From: Caulobacter henricii
GTDB lineage: Bacteria; Pseudomonadota; Alphaproteobacteria; Caulobacterales; Caulobacteraceae
Reading direction: 5' to 3'
Assembly (NCBI RefSeq): GCF_001414055.1
Contig: NZ_CP013002.1
Span: 576,501 to 640,500, forward strand
Length of the DNA stretch: 64,000 nucleotides
The notes under the pieces were generated by a model, which ran no database searches, was not told the origin of the DNA, and saw only the letters and a list, made by a program, of their open reading frames with translations. The stretch's first letter is position 1. Every line of letters begins with the position of its first letter. The position numbers and the translations under genes are program-made. This document shows, one piece after another, positions 43,035 to 50,562 of this stretch.

Positions 43035-44867
43035 CTATTCTTCCTTGACGCGACGCTTGCGGAACGACGGGTTCAGGGTCTGCTTGCGCAGGCGGATGTT
43101 CTTGGGGGTCACTTCGACCAGCTCGTCTTCCTCGATATAGGCGATGGCCTGTTCGAGGGTCATGCGACGCGGCGGGGTCAGGCGAACGGCTTCATCCTTG
43201 CCCGAGGCGCGGATGTTGTTCAGCTGCTTGGCCTTCATCGGGTTGACGTCGAGGTCATCCTGGCGGCTGTTTTCGCCGATGATCATGCCCTGATAGGTCT
43301 TCTCGCCGGCACCGACGAACATGGTGCCGCGATCTTCCAGGTTCCACAGCGCGAAGGCGGCGGTTTCACCGTCGGAGTTCGAGACCAGCACGCCCTTGCG
43401 CTGGCTGTCGATGGCACCCTTGTAGGGCTCGTAGTGGCTGAACACGCGGTTCAGCACGCCCGAACCGCGGGTGTCGGTCAGGAACTCGCCCTGATAGCCG
43501 ATCAGCGAACGCGACGGAGCCACCAGTTGCAGGCGGGTCTTGCCGGCACCCGACGGGCCCATGTCCTTCAGCTCGGCCTTACGCATCGACAGCTTTTCGA
43601 TGACGATGCCCGAGAATTCGTCGTCGACGTCGATCATGACGTCTTCGATCGGCTCCAGGCGCTTGCCGGTTTCCGGATCGGTCTGGAACACCACGCGCGG
43701 ACGGCTGATCGACACTTCGAAACCTTCGCGGCGCATGCCTTCGATCAGCACGCCCAGCTGAAGTTCGCCGCGACCGGCGACTTCGTAGGCGTCGCCTTCG
43801 GCCGTTTCGCTGACCTTGATGGCCACGTTGGATTCGGCTTCGCGCAGCAGACGGTCACGAATGACGCGGCTCTGGACCTTGTCGCCTTCCTTGCCGGCCA
43901 GCGGGCTGTCGTTGACCGAGACGGTCATCGAGATGGTCGGCGGATCGATCGGCTGGGCGGGCAGGGCCTCGGTGACTTCCATGGCGCACAGGGTGTCGGC
44001 CACGGTCGCCTTCGACAGGCCGGCGATGGCGACGATGTCGCCGGCTTCGGCTTCATCGACCGGCTGGCGCTTCAGGCCGCGGAAGGCCAGGACCTTGGTG
44101 ATGCGGCCACGCTCGATTTCCTTGCCGTCCAGCGACAGGGCGTGGATCGACATGCCGGGGACGGCCTTGCCCGAGGTGATGCGGCCGGTCAGCAGGCGAC
44201 CCAGGAAGGGGTCGTTTTCGATCAGGACCGACAGGATCTGGAACGGCTTGTCCACATTCTCGACGACCTTGGGTTCCGGCACGTGGCGGACGATCAGGTC
44301 GAACAGCGGGGCCAGGGTGTCGTTGGGCTGGTTCATGTCCATGGTCGCCCAGCCGTTCTTGCCCGACGCATAGATGTGCGGGAAGTCCAGTTGCTCGTCC
44401 GTGGCGCCCATGGCGGCGAACAGGTCGAACACGTCGTTGAGGATCCGGTCGGGATCGGCGTGCGGGCGGTCGACCTTGTTGAGGCAGAGGATCGGACGCA
44501 GGCCCATCTTCAGGGCCTTGCCCAGGACGAACTTGGTCTGGGGCATGACGCCTTCTTCGGCGTCGACCAGGATCACGCAGCCATCGACCATGCCGAGGAT
44601 GCGTTCGACTTCGCCGCCGAAGTCGGCGTGGCCTGGGGTGTCGATGATGTTGATGCGGGTTTCGCCGGCTTCACCGTGCCACAGAACGCTGGTGCACTTG
44701 GCGAGGATGGTGATGCCGCGTTCGCGCTCCTGGTCATTGGAGTCCATGGCGCGCTCGGTCGTGGCTTCGTTCGCGCGGAAGACGCCGGACTGGGCCAGGA
44801 GCTGATCGACGAGGGTGGTCTTGCCATGATCGACGTGCGCGATGATGGCGATGTTTCGCATGGACAT
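43035..44867 (-). CDS. typA: Ribosome-associated GTPase TypA/BipA
   Basis: 610 residues, the expected length. G1 AHVDHGKTTLVDQLL, G2 region ERERGITILAK, G3 DTPGHADFGGE, and G4 LNKVDRP. Domains III and V match EF-G, and the C-terminal TypA-specific domain ends with LRKQTLNPSFRKRRVKEE. It binds the ribosome and supports assembly or translation under stress or cold. Two Met codons (MSM) offer starts six bases apart. A long upstream region (45066-45080) holds a TGC-N3-GCA motif of unknown relevance. Confidence 0.96.
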   Translation of the reverse strand: MSMRNIAIIAHVDHGKTTLVDQLLAQSGVFRANEATTERAMDSNDQERERGITILAKCTSVLWHGEAGETRINIIDTPGHADFGGEVERILGMVDGCVILVDAEEGVMPQTKFVLGKALKMGLRPILCLNKVDRPHADPDRILNDVFDLFAAMGATDEQLDFPHIYASGKNGWATMDMNQPNDTLAPLFDLIVRHVPEPKVVENVDKPFQILSVLIENDPFLGRLLTGRITSGKAVPGMSIHALSLDGKEIERGRITKVLAFRGLKRQPVDEAEAGDIVAIAGLSKATVADTLCAMEVTEALPAQPIDPPTISMTVSVNDSPLAGKEGDKVQSRVIRDRLLREAESNVAIKVSETAEGDAYEVAGRGELQLGVLIEGMRREGFEVSISRPRVVFQTDPETGKRLEPIEDVMIDVDDEFSGIVIEKLSMRKAELKDMGPSGAGKTRLQLVAPSRSLIGYQGEFLTDTRGSGVLNRVFSHYEPYKGAIDSQRKGVLVSNSDGETAAFALWNLEDRGTMFVGAGEKTYQGMIIGENSRQDDLDVNPMKAKQLNNIRASGKDEAVRLTPPRRMTLEQAIAYIEEDELVEVTPKNIRLRKQTLNPSFRKRRVKEE

Positions 44868-45065
44868 GGAGAAGGCGGACTTTCGGGGAAGAAACGGGAG
44901 ATGACGCTGCGCGCGTCAGGCGCGCGGCTTTTACGCGACTGCGCAGCGTTTATCCACCCACCTCGTGCGAAAGAGGTTGCCCTGGAAACCGGTGTCAGTG
45001 CGAAAACCTTGATTTGGCGGGGTTTGCGCAGGGGCGAGGGGGTGGGTTGTTACAATCGCAACTAA

Positions 45066-45080
45066 TTGTGCAGCGCAACA
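45066..45080. promoter_or_regulatory. TGC-N3-GCA motif between typA and the candidate sRNA
   Basis: TTGTGCAGCGCAACA, nearly the same as TTGTGCGACGCAACA at 22522-22536. It is about 200 bases before typA and 110 before the sRNA promoter. Confidence 0.35.
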
Positions 45081-45120
45081 TGCCTGCAATTTGAGCAGAA
45101 GTCGCGGGTCATCGCTCTGC

Positions 45121-45142
45121 AACCCCTGTGATAGCAGGGGTT
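45121..45142. other. 8-bp hairpin, possible weak terminator
   Basis: AACCCCTG / CAGGGGTT with loop TGATAG, followed by TT on the plus strand. No gene clearly ends here. Confidence 0.4.
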
Positions 45143-45190
45143 TTCACCAAACCCTTCCGGAAAAATCGACTTTCACGCCCACTTTTCCGC

Positions 45191-45219
45191 TTGCCCAATT
45201 TCGCACCGCACCCTATAAA
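45191..45219 (+). promoter_or_regulatory. Sigma-70-like promoter of the candidate sRNA
   Basis: TTGCCC (45191-45196), exactly 17 bases, then TATAAA (45214-45219). Predicted start near 45226. Confidence 0.6.
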
Positions 45220-45225
45220 CGACCT

Positions 45226-45307
45226 GTGAGGCGGCGCTGCCGCTTCTGCCCTTCCTGGGCGTTTCCTCCCTAATGAACTGCCCGGCTCTTGAGCCGGGCT
45301 TTTTTTT
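45226..45307 (+). ncRNA. Candidate trans-acting small RNA, MmgR/alpha-r8 (suhB-like) type
   Basis: About 82 nt. Stem 1 GAGGCGGC/GCCGCTTC (one G-T pair), stem 2 GCCC/GGGC with a TTCCT loop, then an unpaired stretch with TTTCCTCCCT (45262-45271), and an intrinsic terminator (stem 45280-45287 with 45292-45299, eight T). This order, size and the exposed UCCUCCC anti-Shine-Dalgarno motif resemble the alpha-r8 family, whose Sinorhizobium member MmgR affects polyhydroxybutyrate storage. It would pair with ribosome binding sites of target mRNAs. The match is by remembered motif, not by alignment. Confidence 0.6.
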
Positions 45308-45416
45308 GGCCTGGCGTCTGGTAGCGGTCACCAAGCCATTCGGTTCCGGGGATTTTGCGCTCAGAACCTCCGGATCGAGCCCGGCGGTCGGAGTCCTGGG
45401 TCGCTTGAGTATCCGC

Positions 45417-46352
45417 CTAACGCAGGCTCTGAAGGTCCAGTTTGGTCAGGGCAAGGGTCAGGCGCTCTGCGTCAGCGGCCAGCCGGGCGAGACCCTCGTT
45501 CGGGACCCGGGTCGTCTCATTCATATAGAGTGCGCGATTGATCTCGATCTGCAGGGCATGGGTCCTGCGGGCGGGGCGGCCGTAATGCTCGGTGGTATAG
45601 CCGCCGGCATAGGGCGCATTGCGGGCGACGCGATAGCCCATCGCCTCCAGCTCGCGCTCCACCAGGGCCGTCAGTTTCGGCGAGCAGGCCGCGCCGAACC
45701 GGTCGCCCAGAACGATGTCGCAGCGCCCACCGCCCCGCGCCCTCTGGCCCTGGGCGGCTGCGGCCGGCATCGAGTGCCAGTCCACCAGGATCGCGCAGCC
45801 ATGGGTCGACCGTGCCGCCGCCAGCAGGCGATCCAGAGCATCATGATAGGGGCGGTGGGCCTGTTCTACGCGCAGCCTGGCCTCGGCGAAGGTCAGCTTG
45901 CGGGCATAGATCGGGCGACCCTCGCTGGCGACCCGGGCGATCGCGCCGAGACCGGCGACCACCCGGGCCGAACGGCTTCTGGCATAGTCCGGCAGTTCGT
46001 CTTCGAACATGGCCGGGTCGAGTTCCCAGGGCTCGCGGTTGAGATCGATATAGGCCCGGGCCAGCCGCGCGCGGATGACCGCAGCCCCCAGGGCCGGCGC
46101 GCCGGCAATGATCTGGTCGACAAAGGCGTCTTCGGAGCCCCGGATCGCCTCGGCATCCAGCCGCGCGGCGGCCATCATGTCGGCCGGATAGATGCTGCCG
46201 GAATGGGGCGACGCAAAGACCAGGGCCGTCGGCGGCGCCGCGTTTTCCGGAGCTGCGCGCAGGACCTCATGCACCGGACGGTCGCACGGTGCGGCGGCGG
46301 TCGCCGCCGTGTCCGGCGATGGCATCGATCCCAAAGGCTCCAGGGCGCTCAT
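45417..46352 (-). CDS. N-formylglutamate amidohydrolase-family protein
   Basis: 311 residues from the ATG at 46352. Contains ALVFASPHSGSIYP, AYIDLNREPWELDP, the ILVDWHSMPA metal/active-site segment and LQIEINRALYMNE, all hallmarks of the N-formylglutamate amidohydrolase family. True members hydrolyse N-formyl-L-glutamate in histidine degradation, but no hut genes lie nearby, so another N-acyl substrate is possible. Divergent from cpdR with a 164-base gap. Confidence 0.9.
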   Translation of the reverse strand: MSALEPLGSMPSPDTAATAAAPCDRPVHEVLRAAPENAAPPTALVFASPHSGSIYPADMMAAARLDAEAIRGSEDAFVDQIIAGAPALGAAVIRARLARAYIDLNREPWELDPAMFEDELPDYARSRSARVVAGLGAIARVASEGRPIYARKLTFAEARLRVEQAHRPYHDALDRLLAAARSTHGCAILVDWHSMPAAAAQGQRARGGGRCDIVLGDRFGAACSPKLTALVERELEAMGYRVARNAPYAGGYTTEHYGRPARRTHALQIEINRALYMNETTRVPNEGLARLAADAERLTLALTKLDLQSLR

Positions 46353-46516
46353 GGGCCATAGTCGCAAGGCCCGGCGGGCCGGGTCAAATCCCTTTGCGGC
46401 GCATTGGCAGGGAAAGTCCGCCGAGAGCGACGGATGGACGCAGAGTTCATCCCCGATTTACAGTCCGTGCCCTAGAGTGCAGCCTCAACGCCGACGACCT
46501 GCGGAAAAAGACCACC

Positions 46517-46873
46517 ATGGCTCGCATCCTTCTTGCTGAAGACGACGACTCCCTTCGCGGTTTCCTGGCGCGGGCGCTCGAGCGTGCGGGGTTCGAGGTT
46601 CAGGCCTGTGCGGACGGCGAAGAGGCCGTACAGCATCTGGATCATCCGTGGGACCTGCTGCTGACCGACATCGTCATGCCCGGCATGGACGGTATCGAGG
46701 TGGCCCGTCAGGCCGCCGCCCGCGATCCGGCCCTGCGCATCATGTTCATCACCGGCTTTGCCGCCGTGGCCCTGTCCGCCCAGGACCGTGCGCCGGCGGG
46801 GGCCAAGGTGCTGTCCAAGCCGGTTCACCTCCGCGACCTGGTCGCCGAGGTCGAAAAGATGATGGCCGCCTAA
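46517..46873 (+). CDS. cpdR: Response regulator CpdR (ClpXP adaptor)
   Basis: 118 residues, a single receiver domain. The acidic pocket is in AEDDD, phospho-acceptor D51 in LLLTDIVMPGMDG, the Thr in MFITGF and the Lys in LSKPVHLRDL. Unphosphorylated CpdR primes the ClpXP protease at the cell pole to degrade PdeA, McpA and, with partners, CtrA; the CckA-ChpT phosphorelay inactivates it. The nearly invariant sequence and D51 position match Caulobacter CpdR, and the C-terminus ends with two alanines. It sits upstream of tRNA-Val. Confidence 0.93.
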   Translation: MARILLAEDDDSLRGFLARALERAGFEVQACADGEEAVQHLDHPWDLLLTDIVMPGMDGIEVARQAAARDPALRIMFITGFAAVALSAQDRAPAGAKVLSKPVHLRDLVAEVEKMMAA

Positions 46874-46990
46874 CTCTTTCGCCGCGTCACAGAATTTAAA
46901 TCTGGCGGGTTGCGCGATGCGAAAGCCGCCGCTATACCCCGTCACCTTCCCGCCCGGGACGCTTTTACAGCGCTTCTGGGTCGCTTTGGC

Positions 46991-47065
46991 GGATGCGTAG
47001 CTCAGCGGGAGAGCACCTCGTTGACATCGAGGGGGTCACAGGTTCAATCCCTGTCGCGTCCACCA
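46991..47065 (+). tRNA. tRNA-Val (anticodon GAC), CCA encoded
   Basis: 75-nt cloverleaf: acceptor GGATGCG/CGCGTCC with one T-G pair, D-arm TAGCTCAGCGGGAGAGCA, anticodon stem CCTCG/CGAGG with loop TTGACAT giving anticodon GAC (valine), T-arm CACAGGTTCAATCCCTGT, discriminator A and an encoded CCA at 47063-47065. Confidence 0.97.
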
Positions 47066-47373
47066 TTTTCCCGCCCACTGCGCCGGATATGTCTCGGCGA
47101 GGGCGTTCGAAGCCCATTCAGTCCAACGGAAAATACCAGAAACCTGACTGGGCGTCTGAGCGCGAATTGGCGCGTGACACTTGCGAACTCACGCGGGAGT
47201 TTCGATATCTGCCCCTGATACGGTGCCGAGGAATGCGCTGTTTCGGTCGTCGGACAAGTTTCGGATTTCCTGAACAATCGCAGTCGCTCAACATACCCGT
47301 AACCGTGATCAGCCCCTGCAGTGCTCGCGTCCGGTTCTCGAGATTTGAGCTCCGAGCGTGAGGCTTTGATACC
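47066..47373. other. Gene-free stretch after tRNA-Val
   Basis: About 300 bases with noticeably lower GC than the surroundings. Short frames lack support. It is the left edge of a probably acquired segment that carries the alginate-lyase-like gene. No repeat of the tRNA 3' end was found. Confidence 0.5.
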
Positions 47374-48504
47374 ATGAAGAGGCTGCTTTTTGCCTTAGCG
47401 TTTGCCTTTAGCGCTCTCATCTTCGGCGCAGGGCATGCGGTGGCATCAGCCTCAATCCATGCTTTTCGTCATCCGGGCGCGCTCAATACCTCTGAAAACC
47501 TCAATCGCGTAGAATCCGAGATCAGTTCAAATAGTCAGCCTTGGACAGGTGCCCTCGCAGACGTCGTCCTCAAAGCCAAATCGGCTGGACCGGCTATCGT
47601 GACACTCGACGCTGGTGACAGGGACCAGGCCGCCCTTTCGGAAGCCGATGCTGTCAATGCCTACGCCAATGCACTGGCCTGGCGCCTCACCGGCAACAAA
47701 ACCTATTTTCGTCAGGCGAGTGGGGTTCTGTCTAATCTCGCGCACTTCCAAGGTTTTACAGGCGGAACTGATCAGGACAAACTGCATGCAGGCTGGGTCG
47801 GCGTCCTTTATGGTGAAGCGGCCGAGATCATGCGCTCGTCAGCCGATTTTCGACATGAAGACATAACGGCGCTGCAACTGATGTTTCGGCGCGCCTTTTA
47901 TCCGCAGCTCATGACGCCGAGCAGCTGGAACGGCAATGTTGATCTCACCCAGATCAATGCCCTGATGACGCTGGCTGTCTTCAACGATGATGAGGTCGCG
48001 TTCAAGCTTGGTCTTGAGCGGCTGGATGCGCGGCTGGCCACCTATATCCATGTGAAATCAGAACCGGACATTGCCCCAATTGTCGGTGACGGGGGCAATC
48101 TGCAGAGCTTTTGGTTCAACCCGGTTGAGTGGGTAGACGGCCTCACTCAGGAAACCTGCCGCGACAATGGGCACCACGCTCAATTCGGGATGGCATCTGC
48201 CCTGAATGCCGCCGAAATAGCGTGGAATCAGGGTGTTGACGTCTACGGGAAACATGAGGCGCGTTTGGTGCCGGCCATGGAGCTTTTGGCGAAACAGCTT
48301 CTGACGGGGGATATGCAGGGGGTTTGCCGTCAATCAAAATCCAGCACGACCCTGTTCAATACATTTGAAGTGGGCTTCCACCATTACCATCACCGAATGG
48401 GGCTACCTTTGCCCAATTCCGAAAAGTTGATCGTGCAACGAATTCGAACCGACGGCCAATCTGTTCTGAATATCTTCCATGAAACCTTGACCCACGCACG
48501 CTAA
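47374..48504 (+). CDS. Secreted alginate-lyase-family protein
   Basis: 376 residues. Signal peptide MKRLLFALAFAFSALIFGAGHAVASA. The rest is an alpha/alpha-toroid with HAFRHPGALNTSENLNRVE, WNGNVDLTQINALMTLAVF (Asn/Trp substrate cleft) and the catalytic-region TQETCRDNGHHAQFGMASALNAAEIAW. These fit the PL5-like alginate lyase superfamily, which cleaves mannuronate-rich polysaccharide by beta-elimination. A/T-rich codons and a tRNA-proximal position suggest horizontal acquisition. No other alginate-utilisation genes are present apart from a possible receptor fragment downstream. Confidence 0.85.
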   Translation: MKRLLFALAFAFSALIFGAGHAVASASIHAFRHPGALNTSENLNRVESEISSNSQPWTGALADVVLKAKSAGPAIVTLDAGDRDQAALSEADAVNAYANALAWRLTGNKTYFRQASGVLSNLAHFQGFTGGTDQDKLHAGWVGVLYGEAAEIMRSSADFRHEDITALQLMFRRAFYPQLMTPSSWNGNVDLTQINALMTLAVFNDDEVAFKLGLERLDARLATYIHVKSEPDIAPIVGDGGNLQSFWFNPVEWVDGLTQETCRDNGHHAQFGMASALNAAEIAWNQGVDVYGKHEARLVPAMELLAKQLLTGDMQGVCRQSKSSTTLFNTFEVGFHHYHHRMGLPLPNSEKLIVQRIRTDGQSVLNIFHETLTHAR

Positions 48505-49100
48505 CAGTCTTTTCCCCCGAGTTTTCAGGCTGCAATCGCTAGAAGGCGCGACGGATGGTGAAGGAACGCTTCACCTGATCCGGGATCGTGGACATGATCT
48601 CTGGGCGCAGTCGAAGCTGATCATGCGCCTGACAGGGGGTAATCCACCCCTAAGCCAGGGGGCTGAAAAGTAGAATTTTCTCGGCAAGGGATCCGGGGAG
48701 AATTTGTCTAAGGAGTGTCGATCTCACGAGGGACGAAGCATGGCCGTGTACCGCGACCCAGAAGGCGGTGGGCCCGTGCCTGAGCTAAGCCAGCAACAGT
48801 CAAATGCTTCTCCCAATCGCCCAGAACCTCCAACTCTTGGTTCGACTTTGCCCCTTTCTGACCCGCCATTCCCTTCCAGTTTCATCGCGCTTTCTGACGG
48901 GGCCGCCCTGGTCGCAGCAGGCGTTTGCCTGGCGTCACGCCGGCTCCCTGCGGCGTTATCGGGTCACCGCCGGGGCCGGGCGCGCGCGCCTATCCCGCAA
49001 AGTGGCCCATTGGCCACATACGAATTGGTTCCTGCTGCGTTTGTCCTGTCGGGTCCGCCTCCGGGTCGGCCCCATGACATTTCCAGCGAGGGTGCAAACC
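48505..49100. other. Intergenic region upstream of the OmpA-family gene
   Basis: About 600 bases. The first part holds the possible receptor fragment (48539-48640). Then follows a segment with GGGGTAATCCACCCC, GCCAGGGGGC and GAAAAGTAGAATTTTC, which might be the scar of a mobile element but was not identified. The remainder is the leader of the OmpA gene. In-frame codons upstream of 49101 look like a readable leader, not protein. Confidence 0.45.
48539..48640 (-). pseudogene. Possible 3' remnant of a TonB-dependent receptor
   Basis: On the minus strand a short frame ends RPEIMSTIPDQVKRSF then TIRRAF and a stop. A terminal aromatic in an alternating hydrophobic strand is the signature of an outer-membrane barrel C-terminus. 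The frame is closed by a stop just upstream (near 48655), so only a fragment remains. It could be chance; the adjacency to a polysaccharide lyase makes a lost receptor plausible. Confidence 0.3.
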
Positions 49101-50312
49101 ATGAGACTTCAACTATTGGCCGGCGTCGCGGCGGTCGCCCTTGGCGCTGTATCCGGCGCCTCGGCCCAAAGCGCGACGAGCGGCTGGTTTGTTGCCGGCG
49201 ACGCCGGCTACCACATGCCGAAGGACGTCAAGGCGACCTCCTCCAAGGGTTACAACTGGGACTTCTCCCAGAAAGAGGACTGGGCCGCCTTCGGTCGCCT
49301 GGGCTACAAGTTTTCGCCCTCATGGCGAGTTGAAGCCGAGTACGGCTATCGCGGTGCCGACATCGATGGCGTCCGGGGCTCAGGTCTTGCCGGCGCTCAA
49401 CCAATCGGCCTTTGCACGGCTGGACCGATCCGCACCGCCTCTTCGCCCAAGTGCGGCGAACCGAACGGCGAGATGAGGGCCACCACCCTGATGGCCAATC
49501 TGGTCTATGACCTGATGCCGGACTCCGCCCTGCATCCGTTCATCGGGGCCGGTGCCGGTGTCGCCTGGGTCCATAACAAGGTCTATGGCCAGCTGAGCGG
49601 CGTGCCGGTCGGTGGTGCCCCATTCCAGAATGCCAGCTTCGATGATGTCGACCAGGCCTTTGCCTATCAGGGCCTGCTGGGTCTGGCCTGGGACTTCGCG
49701 CCCAACTGGAGCCTGGACCTGACCGGCCGCTACCTGGCCACCAAGGACCTCAAGTGGGGTCAGGTGACGCAGAACGCCGGTCCGGGCGTCGGCTCGATCA
49801 CCGACACCGGCATCTATTCAGGCAAGTACAAGGACACATCGGTGACCCTGGGTGTGCGCTACACCTTCGGTGCGCCGCCGCCGCCGCCCATGGCTCCGGA
49901 GCAGCCCCCGATGGCCCCGCCTGCGCCGCCGCCAGAGCCGCCGGCCCCGCCGCCACCGCCGCCCGCGCCCATCTATGAAGCCCGCGAATTCGTGGTCTAT
50001 TTCCCGTTCGATCAGTTCGTGCTGACGCCGGAAGCCCAGGCCGTGGTTCAGCAGGCGGCCGACTATGCCCGAAGCGGATCGGCTACCCGGCTGACCATCA
50101 CGGGCCATACGGACACCTCGGGCTCGGACCGCTACAACGCCCGTCTGTCGGAACGTCGTGCCAAGGCCGTCGCTGACGGGCTGGTGGGTCAGGGCATCGC
50201 CTCGACTGCGGTGGCCGTCGACTGGAAGGGTGAAAGTGCGCCCGCCGTCGCCACGGCGGATGGTGTGAAGGAACCGCTGAACCGTCGTTCGACGATCTCG
50301 ATCAACTTCTAG
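49101..50312 (+). CDS. OmpA-family outer-membrane protein with proline-rich hinge
   Basis: 403 residues from the ATG at 49101, directly at the signal peptide (MRLQLLAGVAAVALGAVSGASAQ); the longer frame is leader. An eight-stranded OmpA-like barrel (about 25-262) contains WFVAGDAGYHM and LHPFIGAGAGVAW, and ends DTSVTLGVRYTFG. A hinge of about 35 residues is nearly all Pro/Ala. The C-terminal peptidoglycan-binding domain (about 300-403) includes VYFPFDQFVLTPEA and ITGHTDTSGSDRYNARLSERRA. It anchors the outer membrane to the cell wall. The position between cpdR and motA suggests the orthologue of Caulobacter OmpA2, by memory. Confidence 0.92.
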   Translation: MRLQLLAGVAAVALGAVSGASAQSATSGWFVAGDAGYHMPKDVKATSSKGYNWDFSQKEDWAAFGRLGYKFSPSWRVEAEYGYRGADIDGVRGSGLAGAQPIGLCTAGPIRTASSPKCGEPNGEMRATTLMANLVYDLMPDSALHPFIGAGAGVAWVHNKVYGQLSGVPVGGAPFQNASFDDVDQAFAYQGLLGLAWDFAPNWSLDLTGRYLATKDLKWGQVTQNAGPGVGSITDTGIYSGKYKDTSVTLGVRYTFGAPPPPPMAPEQPPMAPPAPPPEPPAPPPPPPAPIYEAREFVVYFPFDQFVLTPEAQAVVQQAADYARSGSATRLTITGHTDTSGSDRYNARLSERRAKAVADGLVGQGIASTAVAVDWKGESAPAVATADGVKEPLNRRSTISINF

Positions 50313-50335
50313 ATCCAAGGTCTGACGGAAAGCAC

Positions 50336-50366
50336 GGGGCTCGACCGCAAGGTCGGGCCCCTTTTT
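50336..50366 (+). terminator. Rho-independent terminator of the OmpA-family gene
   Basis: 11-bp stem (50336-50346 with 50351-50361, one G-T pair), GCAA tetraloop and five T. Confidence 0.9.
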
Positions 50367-50562
50367 CTGATGTGAGTACTCGAAACGAAAGACGCTCCCG
50401 ATGGGGCGTCGGGAGCGTCACCGTCGGCAGCCCAGAGGGCGTAAGGGCCGCCGTCATGGACCGACCTGGGGGGTGCCGGCCTCATCTTTTCGGGTGCCGT
50501 CTTCGGTGGCGGACACCCCTCGCCGGGCCAGACAGGCCGGGCTAAAGCTCGATCACGCGGAC

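Larger units (their letters stand above)
44868..45416. other. Intergenic region with a candidate small RNA
   Basis: About 550 bases without a protein gene. Contents: a TGC-N3-GCA motif (45066-45080), a hairpin (45121-45142), a sigma-70-like promoter (45191-45219), a candidate small RNA and its terminator (45226-45307). The rest shows nothing recognisable. Confidence 0.6.

Noticed and set aside
46991..47065. tRNA-Val as an integration site with flanking direct repeats
   Set aside because: No second copy of the tRNA 3' end and no integrase gene were seen downstream, so an attachment site is not claimed.
48804..49100. N-terminal extension of the OmpA-family protein
   Set aside because: The signal peptide begins at 49101; the upstream codons would bury it inside the protein.
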